Below, piece after piece: positions 18,688 through 27,794 of a stretch of DNA of 64,000 nucleotides. Source of the DNA: Portibacter lacus (GTDB lineage Bacteria > Bacteroidota > Bacteroidia > Chitinophagales > Saprospiraceae). Each line of letters begins with the position of its first letter. Within the stretch, counting starts at the first letter, position 1. The stretch spans positions 62,001 through 126,000 of the forward strand of contig NZ_JAJNKA010000004.1 in NCBI RefSeq assembly GCF_021533215.1, read 5' to 3'. Both the position numbers and the translations under genes were made by a program. The notes beneath the pieces are model-generated. The model did no database searches, was not told the origin of the DNA, and saw only the letters and a program-made list of their open reading frames with translations.

Positions 18688-19973
18688 TCGGTGGGTCTCC
18701 ATTAACACTTAGCGACGAGCACCGTTATGCGCTGGATCGCATGGAACACTCTTCAGAACATTTATTCATCACTGGGCGTGCAGGGACAGGTAAGTCTACC
18801 CTACTCCAATTATTCGCTAAAACAACTAAGAAAAAATTAGTCGTACTAGCTCCTACTGGAATCGCTGCCCTTAATGTTAATGGTCAAACCATTCATTCTT
18901 TCTTTGGATTTCCACCGAAACTGTTGATGAAGCACGATATCGGACGACGTAAGAATTATCGCATGTTTCTGAACATCGACATCATCATTATAGATGAAAT
19001 TTCGATGGTCAGAGTGGATATGATGGATAATATAGACTGGTTTCTGAGGGTAAATCGCGGTAAAAATATTCCATTCGGTGGTGTTCAGATGATCTTCTTC
19101 GGGGATTTATTTCAGTTGCCTCCAGTAATAGGGAATAAGGTGGAAGGTCAATATTTGATGGAGAATTACGAGTCACCTTACTTTTTCTCTGCTCACGTCT
19201 GGCAGGAAGAAACTGATTTCGAGATGATCGAATTAAGCAACGTATACCGACAAGATGAACGTCATTTTATTAATATCCTCGATAATATTCGGACCAATGA
19301 TATAGACGAATACACTTTAATGGATCTCAATGAACGCTATGTAGAAGAAATCGAAGAGTCGGAATTTGTCATCACTTTATCCAGTCGAAATTCAATCGTC
19401 AATGAAATCAATCGTCGCCATATCTCACAATTGAATAATGAAGAATTTACCTACCTAGCAAAGGTCACAGGTAACTTTCCTCCTACTGCATTTCCAGCTG
19501 AATTAGCATTGAAATTAAAAATCGGATCTCAAGTCATGTTTGTGAAGAACGATCCAGAAAAACAATTTGTCAATGGAACAATAGGCAAAGTAGTAGATCT
19601 AGCGCATGAAGAAATCCATGTGGAGATTCTCAATAGAGATGGTTCTTCTGCAACCATAAAAGTCCCGAAACTACTTTGGGAGATTCAAAAATACAAGAAC
19701 AAGGAAGAAAAAATTTCGACAGAAATCATTGGTACTTTTGAGCAATTTCCGCTGCGATTAGCATGGGCGATTACCATTCACAAAAGTCAAGGAAAAACTT
19801 TTGACAATGTAATTATCGATGTTGGAACAGGCTCTTTCGAATATGGACAGACTTATGTAGCCCTTTCCAGATGCCGATCATTAGAAGGCATCCAACTAAA
19901 AAGACAGATCAGACCAAGAGATATCTTTGTGGATGAAAAGATTGTAGATTTTTATCAGCAGAAGATGAGGTAA
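18684..19973 (+). CDS. Pif1/RecD2-like superfamily 1 DNA helicase
   Basis: 429 residues starting at a TTG that overlaps the previous stop by 4 bp. The next in-frame ATG (18741) would cut the N-terminal helix that normally precedes Walker A, so the TTG is preferred. Motifs: Walker A GRAGTGKST, Walker B IIIDEISMV, GGVQMIFFGDLFQLPPV (motif III), and a C-terminal UvrD_C_2-like segment AITIHKSQGKTFDNVIID with YVALSRCRSLEG. This is a cytoplasmic ATP-dependent helicase, probably 5'-3'. Its coupling to a secreted nuclease gene is odd and may be chance. Confidence 0.9.
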   Translation: MIGGSPLTLSDEHRYALDRMEHSSEHLFITGRAGTGKSTLLQLFAKTTKKKLVVLAPTGIAALNVNGQTIHSFFGFPPKLLMKHDIGRRKNYRMFLNIDIIIIDEISMVRVDMMDNIDWFLRVNRGKNIPFGGVQMIFFGDLFQLPPVIGNKVEGQYLMENYESPYFFSAHVWQEETDFEMIELSNVYRQDERHFINILDNIRTNDIDEYTLMDLNERYVEEIEESEFVITLSSRNSIVNEINRRHISQLNNEEFTYLAKVTGNFPPTAFPAELALKLKIGSQVMFVKNDPEKQFVNGTIGKVVDLAHEEIHVEILNRDGSSATIKVPKLLWEIQKYKNKEEKISTEIIGTFEQFPLRLAWAITIHKSQGKTFDNVIIDVGTGSFEYGQTYVALSRCRSLEGIQLKRQIRPRDIFVDEKIVDFYQQKMR

Positions 19974-20214
19974 GCCTTATCCCTTCATCTTTATAGCCCT
20001 TCATTTGAATATATATTTAGTATAATAGGAGCATACTCTTACTAGAGAGCACGTCCATAAATTTCATCTTTTTATTTGTCAATATTGTCTCTAGAAACCA
20101 ATACAGCATACTATTCTTGGACTACATTCATTATATTCTAAAAAAAACTAAAGAAAATATATAGCAATTTCATTTGAAAGCCTTATTATTAATTTTAAAC
20201 AAGAACGAAAGATT

Positions 20215-21930
20215 ATGGCTGATTTACAACAACGAATCCAAGAATGGTTGAGTCCAACCTTTGACCAAAACACACAAGAAACTTTACAGAAAATGATCGA
20301 TGCTAAGGCAAGCGATTTAGAAGAGAGTTTCTATAAGGATCTTGAATTCGGAACAGGTGGAATGAGAGGAATCATGGGAGTAGGCACCAATCGGATCAAT
20401 AAATATACGCTGGGCAAAAGCACACAAGGCTTAAGTGACTATTTGCTAAAACAATTTTCTAATGAACAAGTGAAAGTAGTCATTGCGTATGATTGCCGAA
20501 ACAACAGTGACACTCTTGCGAGAACTGTAGCAGAAGTTTTTTCTGCTAATGGTATTAAAGTGTATTTGTTTTCTAGTTTGAGAACAACACCAGAATTATC
20601 ATATGCTGTGAAATTTTTAGATTGTCACGCAGGTATAGTTTTAACCGCGTCACATAATCCACCAGAATATAATGGTTACAAGGTGTATTGGCAAGATGGT
20701 GGTCAGTTGGTTCCACCTCAGGATGGAGAAATCATTGCAACCATTGATGCATTAAAATATAGTGATATCAAATTCGATGCAAATGAAGATTTGATAGAAT
20801 TAATCGATAAAAGTGTAGATGGTCCTTTCGTAGACGCTAGTGTAAAAAATGGGAGTTTTAACACAAGTCAAGATGCCAAAGATGACTTAACCATTGTGTT
20901 TACATCATTACATGGAACTTCAATAAAATCCATTCCCCAGACTTTAGAACAAGCAGGTTATAAAAATGTACACATCGTTAAAGAACAAGCGGAACCAGAC
21001 GGAAATTTCCCAACTGTAAAGTCACCTAATCCAGAGGAAAAAGCAGCTTTAAAAATGGCAACTGAATTAGCCATTAAAGTTGGTGCTGATATTCTCATCG
21101 GAACGGATCCAGATTCGGATCGACTAGGAATTGCAGTAAGAGATCAAAACAATGAGATGGTGCTGCTTAATGGAAATCAGACGATGATCGTTATGGTCAA
21201 TTTTTTACTTGAGCAATACAAGAAAAAAGGTTTCAAAGGAAATGAGTTCATAGCTTCTACAATTGTTTCCACGCCGATGTTGCGGGTGATGGCTGATGCT
21301 TATGGTGTTGCCTATAAAGAAGTACTAACCGGATTCAAATGGATCGCCAAATTAATACAAGACAATCCAGACCTAACCTTCATCGGAGGAGGTGAAGAAA
21401 GTTATGGTTTTATGGTTGGTGACTTCGTAAGAGATAAAGATGCTGTAACAAGTACGTTGCTTGCCTGTGAAATTGCAGCACAAGCGAAGGCAAAAGGCAG
21501 TTCATTTTTCCAGCATCTACAGGAAATGTACGAACAGTATGGATATTTCAAAGAACACCTTATCTCACTAGTAAAAAAAGGTATTTCAGGTGCTGAAGAA
21601 ATCAAGCAAATTCTAAAAAATCTACGAGAAAATCCATTGAAAATGATAAATGGATCGCCAGTTGTACTCGTGGAAGATTATCAAACAAGCAAGTCGCATA
21701 ATCTACAAGATAACACGACTTCTAACATTGACCTACCTAAATCTAATGTGCTCATTTATTACACAGAAGATGGAAGTAAGGTTGCTGCAAGACCTAGTGG
21801 AACAGAACCTAAGATTAAGTTTTACATTAGTGTTCAGCAAGCAGTAGAAGAGAATGATAACCTTGCAGATGTCGAAAAAGCACTTGATGATCGAATAGAA
21901 AGCATCAAATCTGAACTTCAATTTGAATAG
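20215..21930 (+). CDS. Phosphoglucomutase/phosphomannomutase-type phospho-sugar mutase
   Basis: 571 residues, the usual length for the long alpha-D-phosphohexomutase type in Bacteroidota. All four active-site loops are visible: TASHNPPEYNGYK with the phosphoserine, DPDSDRLGIAV for the metal, GGGEESYGF for the sugar, and RPSGTEPKIKFYI for the phosphate. It interconverts hexose 1- and 6-phosphates in the cytoplasm. It has its own 241-bp leader, in which I see no distinct element. Glucose versus mannose preference cannot be decided from the motifs. Confidence 0.93.
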   Translation: MADLQQRIQEWLSPTFDQNTQETLQKMIDAKASDLEESFYKDLEFGTGGMRGIMGVGTNRINKYTLGKSTQGLSDYLLKQFSNEQVKVVIAYDCRNNSDTLARTVAEVFSANGIKVYLFSSLRTTPELSYAVKFLDCHAGIVLTASHNPPEYNGYKVYWQDGGQLVPPQDGEIIATIDALKYSDIKFDANEDLIELIDKSVDGPFVDASVKNGSFNTSQDAKDDLTIVFTSLHGTSIKSIPQTLEQAGYKNVHIVKEQAEPDGNFPTVKSPNPEEKAALKMATELAIKVGADILIGTDPDSDRLGIAVRDQNNEMVLLNGNQTMIVMVNFLLEQYKKKGFKGNEFIASTIVSTPMLRVMADAYGVAYKEVLTGFKWIAKLIQDNPDLTFIGGGEESYGFMVGDFVRDKDAVTSTLLACEIAAQAKAKGSSFFQHLQEMYEQYGYFKEHLISLVKKGISGAEEIKQILKNLRENPLKMINGSPVVLVEDYQTSKSHNLQDNTTSNIDLPKSNVLIYYTEDGSKVAARPSGTEPKIKFYISVQQAVEENDNLADVEKALDDRIESIKSELQFE

Positions 21931-22012
21931 GTTCGGATCATTGATTATATTTAAGAACATTTATTAGGCATATAGAGCTTTAAGTGGTATAAATAGAAAA
22001 TTTGGAAAAATT

Positions 22013-22144
22013 ATGTCAAGAGGAAAGCAACAAAGAAAAAAAATAAGAGATCAAAAAAGCCAGAGAAAGTTTTTCACGGTTTCTATCATTGTAACATTAG
22101 TGATAATTTTTCTCCTTTATCTTATGTATAGAGCTTCACTATAG
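22013..22144 (+). CDS. 43-residue single-pass membrane peptide
   Basis: ATG at 22013, TAG ending at 22144. The N-terminal half is strongly basic (MSRGKQQRKKIRDQKSQRK), followed by one hydrophobic helix (about residues 21-38, FTVSIIVTLVIIFLLYLMY) and RASL. Reading frame, positive-inside arrangement and close spacing (2 bp before the miaE ATG) make it likely to be a real gene, co-transcribed with miaE. No function is recognisable. It is short enough to be missed by automatic gene callers. Confidence 0.6.
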   Translation: MSRGKQQRKKIRDQKSQRKFFTVSIIVTLVIIFLLYLMYRASL

Positions 22145-22146
22145 TT

Positions 22147-22731
22147 ATGAAATTAAACCTGGATATTAAATCTCCGAGCAGCACTGCTTGGATTACTGCT
22201 GTTATGGAAAATTTTGATGACTTTTTGCAAGATCATCTGGATTGTGAGCGGAAGGCATCCTCGATGGCAATGAGTTTTATAGCCAAGTATCCCGATCGTA
22301 AAGAAATTATCCCTGAGTTAATTGAAACGGGTATAGAAGAGTTAGAACACTTTCAGCAAGTCTATCAGTTAATGGTCAAGAGAGATATTCCGTTGCCATC
22401 AAGTATGGGAGAAGATCCATATGTAAAAGGGCTAATTAAGAAATGTCATTCAGGTCGAGAAGAGCGATTTTTAGATCGGTTACTTGTAGCATCTATCGTA
22501 GAAACGAGAGGTGCGGAACGATTTAAGATGGTTTCAGATGCTTTAGATGATCCAGAATTAAAGAGGTTTTATAAAATGTTGTGGACTTCTGAAGCGAAAC
22601 ACGGGCATATTTTTGTTAAGATGGCGCTTAATTATTTTCCGGAAGATCAGGTTTACAAGAGATTAGAATGGTGGGTAGATCAAGAACAAGAAGTGATCGA
22701 TGGATTAGAGATTAGGGCTGCGCTGCATTAG
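22147..22731 (+). CDS. miaE: tRNA-(ms2io6A)-hydroxylase MiaE
   Basis: 194 residues, the typical length. It is a four-helix ferritin-like di-iron protein; the ligand-bearing segments are the Glu in LDCERKAS, GIEELEHFQQVY, VETRGAERF and SEAKHGHIFV. MiaE hydroxylates the isopentenyl group of the modified A37 in tRNA, using O2. It is cytoplasmic, immediately follows the 43-residue membrane peptide gene, and is convergent with the glycosyltransferase gene. Confidence 0.92.
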   Translation: MKLNLDIKSPSSTAWITAVMENFDDFLQDHLDCERKASSMAMSFIAKYPDRKEIIPELIETGIEELEHFQQVYQLMVKRDIPLPSSMGEDPYVKGLIKKCHSGREERFLDRLLVASIVETRGAERFKMVSDALDDPELKRFYKMLWTSEAKHGHIFVKMALNYFPEDQVYKRLEWWVDQEQEVIDGLEIRAALH

Positions 22732-22778
22732 GACTTTAGTTTCGTAAATCTTTAGTCTTAAGTCGGAAATCCAATGTT

Positions 22779-23981
22779 CTAAGTCTTAAATCTTAAATCG
22801 TGGGTCCTTAATTTCTCTAAAGATGCCTTATTCACACCTAAATATTCTGCACTAATTTTATTAAAATAAGTAGGTAATGCCTTATCTAAGTGTACATCAG
22901 GATATCCATTATCTCTAAGGAAATGCAATGCTTTCATTAGTTTAAAGGCGTCGAAGAATTGAAAAAAGCGCTTTTTAAATGCTTTAAAATTAGTCGTGTT
23001 ATTACGAATCTCCGCAACCTTTTCATCGAATTGAATCGTATCAAAATAAGCTTGAAGTGCTTTTGAGAAGGTCAATTTTTCACCCTTCTGAAGTTGATGC
23101 AGCCCTTCCACTAATGGTTTCAATAAGTCAAATGATTCCGGATTATAGGTTAAAAATGGATTACCATCCTGCATATCACCAATCGCTTTTCCCGTTCCAA
23201 ATGGGACACGATCAGAGACCCGATCAGAGGGAAATACCGTCGTTGAATAGATGTTTCCACAGACTCCAATTTTGATAAACTTATGCATAAAGTAGAAATC
23301 TTCTCCCGCTTTTCGCGTGTTCATCCCACCCACAGCTGCATAAGTTTTTGCATCCACAGCCATTGCGCTCCCTACGGTCTGAAAAGCAAATGGTAAGTTC
23401 AGCAATGCTTGCATTCCAACGAAATACCTCAAGTGCAATTCGTAAAATATGATTGACTCGTTTCCTAAAACGTGTTCATAGTGTATGGAAGCTGCATTTA
23501 AAGTAGATCCATCCATGAAATCGGAAATCGCAATAAAGTAGTTTTTAGCAACGGCACAATCCGCATCAAGATTCACGATGATTCCTTTCGGCTTATCCAG
23601 TTGATTAAACCTGAAGCAAGCCTCATCCATCAGTACTTTTCTGGCAAGCCCTACTCCACCCTTTTTTGACTTAAAATCTAATTGCTTGATGAAATGAAAG
23701 GTCAGTTTTTCCGTTGATAATTCAGCATGCAAGGCGAGACATGTTGAAAAGCAGACTTCATTGATTGCTCTGACTTCTTCAGAATCTTGTTCTTTCCCGT
23801 TCACAAAAACAATAATTTCAGTGGCAAATGTAGGCTGGTCGCAATCATATAGGGAGCGAATCGTCTCCGTAATCTGCGTTTCCTTATAAGCTGGGATAAC
23901 GACGATTAATTTGAGATCTGGGTTTGGTTCCTTATGAATAAGGCTCGATGTTTTATTTTGCTTCTGAAGGTATTGTTTCAT
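22779..23981 (-). CDS. Family 2-type glycosyltransferase
   Basis: 400 residues from the ATG at 23981. The frame extends upstream to 24062, but those codons lie across a dispersed intergenic repeat and are probably not translated. The GT-A nucleotide-sugar motif appears as VVIPAYKETQITETIRSL, with an acidic IVNLDADCAV (DxD-like) near the middle and a later GEDFYF segment. The C-terminal third is helical. Substrate and acceptor are unknown. It has no cell-wall or polysaccharide gene neighbours except the WbqC-family gene across the repeat region, which is suggestive but weak. Confidence 0.82.
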   Translation of the reverse strand: MKQYLQKQNKTSSLIHKEPNPDLKLIVVIPAYKETQITETIRSLYDCDQPTFATEIIVFVNGKEQDSEEVRAINEVCFSTCLALHAELSTEKLTFHFIKQLDFKSKKGGVGLARKVLMDEACFRFNQLDKPKGIIVNLDADCAVAKNYFIAISDFMDGSTLNAASIHYEHVLGNESIIFYELHLRYFVGMQALLNLPFAFQTVGSAMAVDAKTYAAVGGMNTRKAGEDFYFMHKFIKIGVCGNIYSTTVFPSDRVSDRVPFGTGKAIGDMQDGNPFLTYNPESFDLLKPLVEGLHQLQKGEKLTFSKALQAYFDTIQFDEKVAEIRNNTTNFKAFKKRFFQFFDAFKLMKALHFLRDNGYPDVHLDKALPTYFNKISAEYLGVNKASLEKLRTHDLRFKT

Positions 23982-24047
23982 GGTGGAAAGATAGGAATCC
24001 GCTGGTAATCGGACAAGGTTTGTAATTTTAAAATGGAGACAAACAAC

Positions 24048-24064
24048 GCCGGTGCGCTGCACTT
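24048..24064 (+). repeat. GCCGGTGCGCTGCACC-type dyad repeat
   Basis: GCCGGTGCGCTGCACTT. It is in the same orientation as 12507-12530 and inverted relative to the two copies downstream. Confidence 0.65.
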
Positions 24065-24267
24065 CATATTTCTTCCATTACTTTCTTACAGACAATTTCA
24101 GTCCTCTTGACCTTCCTTATTAAATCATTATGCTTTTCCTTAGTCTTAAAACATTTAGACTCGAATCCTATCTCGCTTTAATGGGAAGCTAAGTGTGGTT
24201 GTATAATCCCAATTAAGTGTCTAAAGGCCCAACCTTCATTGTAAACACTTTAGCTTCACATCCAATT

Positions 24268-24291
24268 AGGTGCAGCGCACCGGCACTGTTT
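24268..24291 (-). repeat. GCCGGTGCGCTGCACC-type dyad repeat
   Basis: AGGTGCAGCGCACCGGCACTG; the core GGTGC-AGC-GCACC is a perfect 5-3-5 dyad. The flank CCGGCACTGTT is the inverse of the 12507 copy. Confidence 0.7.
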
Positions 24292-24316
24292 GTACAACGC
24301 TCTCTCATTAAACAAC

Positions 24317-24338
24317 AAGGTGCAGCGCACCGGCCTTG
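24317..24338 (-). repeat. GCCGGTGCGCTGCACC-type dyad repeat
   Basis: AAGGTGCAGCGCACCGGCCT; the core is identical to the copy 49 bp upstream and in the same orientation. Confidence 0.7.
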
Positions 24339-24446
24339 TAATTTTCAATTTCAATTAATCTTATTATACTATACTTCCTTTGCATATCATTAATTAACTC
24401 AACTCAGAGTTTCAATATCACAAATCCATTTCTATAAACATTTTAC

Positions 24447-24454
24447 TACCTTTG
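24447..24454 (+). promoter_or_regulatory. Candidate -7 box for the WbqC/GTPase operon
   Basis: TACCTTTG matches TAnnTTTG, 24 bp before the ATG at 24479. It overlaps the upstream TTG at 24452, which argues against that codon as the start. No good TTG at -33. Confidence 0.45.
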
Positions 24455-24478
24455 GACATCTATCTAATCGCTTTACGA

Positions 24479-25123
24479 ATGCCTAAAACACTTCTCGAAA
24501 CTCAGTACTTTCCCAGCATCGCATTTTTTGCATTTGCACATGGAAACCAAGGGATCATAATCGATCAGCACGAACATTACCACAAAGGCAGTTACCGTAA
24601 CAGAACAGAAATCATGAGTGCACAAGGCCGATTAGCTCTAAGTGTCCCACTCAGCAGTGGAAAAAACAACCAACTTCCGATAATTGACGTAGGCATAAAT
24701 AACGATGAGAACTGGGCATTGAATCACTTGCGATCCATAGAATCTTGCTATGGCAAATCACCATACTTTGAGTTCTACTACCACTATTTCGTAGACATTC
24801 TATCCCGAAAACATCAATTCCTATTTAAGTTAAACTTAGAAATTATAGAACTATTTTACAAAATACTTGGTATTGAAAAGAAGATCGTATTAACGAATAA
24901 GTTTATTGATGGAGACGAGACAAACATTGACCTAAAAAGAGATTTTATAAGCCCAAAATCTAAATATCAAGACCAACTTTCTCAAGAATTCATTTTTCAT
25001 CAATATGACCAGGTTTTTATGGAGGAGCAGCCATTTGAACCGAATTTGAGTATATTAGATTTAATTTTTTGCATGGGTCCCGAAGCGCCCTTATATCTAG
25101 CTAAGATCAGAAAGAATAAATGA
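24479..25123 (+). CDS. WbqC-family protein
   Basis: 214 residues from the ATG at 24479, beginning MPKTLLETQYFPSIAFFAFA, the usual WbqC opening; an upstream TTG start (24452) falls in the promoter. Other family features are the HYHKGSYRNRTEI segment, LSVPLS and HLRSIESCYGKSPYFEFYY. WbqC proteins occur in polysaccharide and modification clusters; their chemistry is not settled. The stop overlaps the GTPase start by 4 bp (ATGA), so the two are translationally coupled. Confidence 0.85.
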   Translation: MPKTLLETQYFPSIAFFAFAHGNQGIIIDQHEHYHKGSYRNRTEIMSAQGRLALSVPLSSGKNNQLPIIDVGINNDENWALNHLRSIESCYGKSPYFEFYYHYFVDILSRKHQFLFKLNLEIIELFYKILGIEKKIVLTNKFIDGDETNIDLKRDFISPKSKYQDQLSQEFIFHQYDQVFMEEQPFEPNLSILDLIFCMGPEAPLYLAKIRKNK

Positions 25124-26856
25124 AAGAACATATAGATCAAAAGGCGACAGAGATTAAAAACAATCTCCAAGAAGTATTTCACGGATTGAATGAAATCGTC
25201 GCGAAAATCAACAATGATGATCTTGCATTAACTGCAGGTGAAGTTTCCAGAAGTATTCATGAACCATTCATGTTTGTAATCGTAGGTGAAGTGAAAGCCG
25301 GAAAAAGTAGTTTCATCAATGCATTGCTCGGATCAGATAAGGAAATTTGTAAAGTTGCACCTTCACCGATGACAGATACGATTCAACAAATTACTTACGG
25401 GGAAGATCGCGTAGAAATCATCAATCCCTTTCTGAAAAAGATCTACCAACCTGTTGAAATACTAAAGGATATCAGCATCGTCGATACGCCGGGAACGAAT
25501 ACCATTGTCGATCATCACCAAGAGATTACAGAGCGTTTCATTCCTTCTTCTGACTTAATTGTCTTTGTTTTCGAAGCAAAGAATCCTTACAGACAATCAT
25601 CGTGGGAGTTTTTCGATTACATCAATACAGACTGGCACAAGAAAGTTATTTTTGTTCTTCAGCAAAAAGACTTGCTACCTATAGAAGACCTAACCATCAA
25701 TATAAATGGTGTGAAAGCTCAAGCTGAAAAGAAAGGAATTGCTGAACCAAAAGTATTTGCAGTTTCTGCGAAACAAGAATTAGAACATGATACCGAAAAT
25801 TCTGGATTTATCGAACTGCGTAAGTATCTGGAAGAAAACATAACAGGTGGTCAAACGCCGTTTTTGAAGCTTTTGAGTTCTATAAATTCAGGTCAACAGA
25901 TCTTAGCTAGAATCAGTGCTGGCATTCAAGATCGGAAGAAACAATATGAATTAGATAAGGAGTTTCGAAAAGAAATTCGAGAAACACTGGATAATCAAGA
26001 GGATAAATCAATTAAACAAGTAGATAGTTTAGTAGAGAATTTGCTTAATGCATATGATCGTGTCACACTAACCAAGTTAAATGAACTGAGTGATGGCCTA
26101 TCGATTCTCCCGATGTTCAAGCGTTCATTTTCTTCTATGATAGGAAGTACAAAGTCGGTTAAAGATTGGTTAGCTGAACTGCAAGCAGACTTGGAAAAGA
26201 ATCTGAATAAACACTTAAAAGATAAGCTCCAAGACGGCGTCGTAGACATTGCAGATAGTATTCAAAACATGGCTAAGATCGTTGATCTAAAAATCAAATC
26301 TAGCACTACTGTCTTAAGAGATAATCATGAAATTTTTAGTGATATCGCTGAACGAAGAGCGAATGTACTAAAGGATCTTCAAGAAACATTTTCTTCATTC
26401 CTTAGCAGATCAGAAAATTATTACGACGATCAGATTATGGGCAATAGTAACATGACTCCAAATCTGGCAGCTGGAGGAGGAATTGCTGTCGTTGGGGTTA
26501 TTCTGACTGCCGTGACAAATATCGCAGTATTCGATATTACTGGTGGAATTTTAGCTGCAACCGGAATCATATTTGCTGGATTTTCACTCGGCTTGAAAAA
26601 GAAGAAAATCGTAAAGAGCGTGAAAACAGAAATTGATGAAGGACGAACGCGAATTAATGAAGAAATCAGCGAAAAATTAGAAGCTTACATCGGAAGAATA
26701 AAGACGAAGATCGATGAAAATTTCGAAAAATTTGATCAGTTACTGGTGAAGGAAGGCGTTGCGCTAGAATCTCTTATTGCTAAAGAAAAAGACTTAGAAA
26801 ATAAAATGTCAACCTATAAGACGGAGATAGAGGAATATCTAAAAACTGTCGTCTGA
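25120..26856 (+). CDS. Dynamin-like GTPase with C-terminal hydrophobic hairpin
   Basis: 578 residues. The GTPase domain is N-terminal: P-loop GEVKAGKSS at residues 56-64, switch II VDTPGTNT near 121-128, and a degenerate G4 QQKD at 181-184 in place of N/TKxD. A long helical region with coiled-coil character follows. Two hydrophobic stretches (about residues 447-490, rich in Gly/Ala/Ile) could insert in a membrane, as the paddle of bacterial dynamin-like proteins does. A second long helix ends the protein. It probably acts at the inner membrane in remodelling or division, but no partner is certain. Coupled to the WbqC gene by a 4-bp overlap. Confidence 0.85.
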   Translation: MKEHIDQKATEIKNNLQEVFHGLNEIVAKINNDDLALTAGEVSRSIHEPFMFVIVGEVKAGKSSFINALLGSDKEICKVAPSPMTDTIQQITYGEDRVEIINPFLKKIYQPVEILKDISIVDTPGTNTIVDHHQEITERFIPSSDLIVFVFEAKNPYRQSSWEFFDYINTDWHKKVIFVLQQKDLLPIEDLTININGVKAQAEKKGIAEPKVFAVSAKQELEHDTENSGFIELRKYLEENITGGQTPFLKLLSSINSGQQILARISAGIQDRKKQYELDKEFRKEIRETLDNQEDKSIKQVDSLVENLLNAYDRVTLTKLNELSDGLSILPMFKRSFSSMIGSTKSVKDWLAELQADLEKNLNKHLKDKLQDGVVDIADSIQNMAKIVDLKIKSSTTVLRDNHEIFSDIAERRANVLKDLQETFSSFLSRSENYYDDQIMGNSNMTPNLAAGGGIAVVGVILTAVTNIAVFDITGGILAATGIIFAGFSLGLKKKKIVKSVKTEIDEGRTRINEEISEKLEAYIGRIKTKIDENFEKFDQLLVKEGVALESLIAKEKDLENKMSTYKTEIEEYLKTVV

Positions 26857-26882
26857 TGTTATCACTTTAAGTGATGACATCA
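26854..26882. terminator. Near-perfect 29-bp inverted repeat at the GTPase stop codon
   Basis: The arms TGATGTTATCACTT and AAGTGATGACATCA pair over 14 positions with a single T-G wobble and a 1-base centre. The left arm starts with the stop codon itself. There is no T-run after it, so it is a weak terminator candidate and could instead be an mRNA-stabilising hairpin or operator. Confidence 0.5.
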
Positions 26883-26973
26883 ATTTAGATGTTGGTGCTG
26901 ATTACTTCTCTAGTCTTTTTTATTTAAAAATATCAAACATTATTGCTAAATTCCCATATACATTGGAATAAGC

Positions 26974-27498
26974 ATGACTACCAAAAAGAACATGACCCAT
27001 ATCAGGCCACGATTTGAATTCATTGTGCCGATGCAACATCTGGAGGTAATCAGCAAAATAAAGTCAAAACTAGAATCATCACCGTCCCAAATCACGGGCC
27101 ACATCAGCAATGACCTAGTTACATTAGACATTATTCCATCTGAAGTTCATTATTGGTCTCCCCAATTAAATTTCCGAGTGGAAGAAGCTGAAGATAATAA
27201 GCAAAATTCAAAGATTGCAGGACTTATCGGTCCTAGACCTAATGTATGGACTTTATTCGTATTCATTTACTTCTCTGTAGGCATCATTAGTTTTTTCATT
27301 TCCTTATTCGCAGCATCCAAATATATGCTAGGTCAATACACACCAATGATATGGGCTTTCCCGATTGGTATTATCTTCATGCTAACCGCATTTCGAGTAG
27401 GAAAGTATGGTGAAAACCTCGGCCGCGATCAATCCAAATTATTCAAAGATTTCTTAAAAGACATTGTTGATTTTGAGGATTTGGATAAAATTCCTTAA
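26974..27498 (+). CDS. Hypothetical two-helix membrane protein
   Basis: 174 residues, not recognised. The N-terminal half is soluble with an alternating beta/alpha pattern (RFEFIVPMQHLEVISKIKSK; VTLDIIPSEVHYWSPQLNF), which would suit a small ferredoxin-like fold. Two transmembrane helices lie near residues 90-112 and 122-138. The C-terminus is charged. It follows the dynamin-like GTPase by 117 bp on the same strand, so it could be part of the same membrane-associated group, though the hairpin at 26854 separates them. Confidence 0.65.
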   Translation: MTTKKNMTHIRPRFEFIVPMQHLEVISKIKSKLESSPSQITGHISNDLVTLDIIPSEVHYWSPQLNFRVEEAEDNKQNSKIAGLIGPRPNVWTLFVFIYFSVGIISFFISLFAASKYMLGQYTPMIWAFPIGIIFMLTAFRVGKYGENLGRDQSKLFKDFLKDIVDFEDLDKIP

Positions 27499-27794
27499 AC
27501 ATTTAATAATTATTTTATCTGTACTATTTAATGTTCGAATCTGCCGGACTCAAACATTGACTGATATACCTAAAAGCTCCGTATGATTAAGCATCAGTGC
27601 TTAACATGTTAACTTTTCTCCGTAGTAAGTACCTCAACTTATTCGCTAATTCCAGCTCATTCGCAGTGAATGCAACCCATCAATTTTCAAAAGAATAAAA
27701 CCAAGAAATCTATTCCTACCGTATCTGATTTTGTAGACGGGATAATAGTTTATCCTTCGTTTCATTTTCTTTTCAATTTAAATTCTTACAAACA
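27499..27794. other. Intergenic leader of the DUF4331 cluster
   Basis: 296 bp without a gene; no TAnnTTTG box with good spacing and no clear hairpin. It presumably carries the promoter of the DUF4331 genes. Confidence 0.4.

Larger units (their letters stand above)
23982..24478. other. Intergenic region with three dyad repeats
   Basis: About 500 bp between divergent glycosyltransferase and WbqC genes. It carries three copies of the GCCGGTGCGCTGCACC repeat (24048, 24268 and 24317) and a candidate -7 box at 24447-24454. No further gene is seen. Confidence 0.6.

Noticed and set aside
23982-24062. 27-codon upstream extension of the glycosyltransferase frame
   Set aside because: It starts at a GTG inside the dispersed repeat and adds no recognised feature; the ATG at 23981 directly precedes the enzyme's basic N-terminus.
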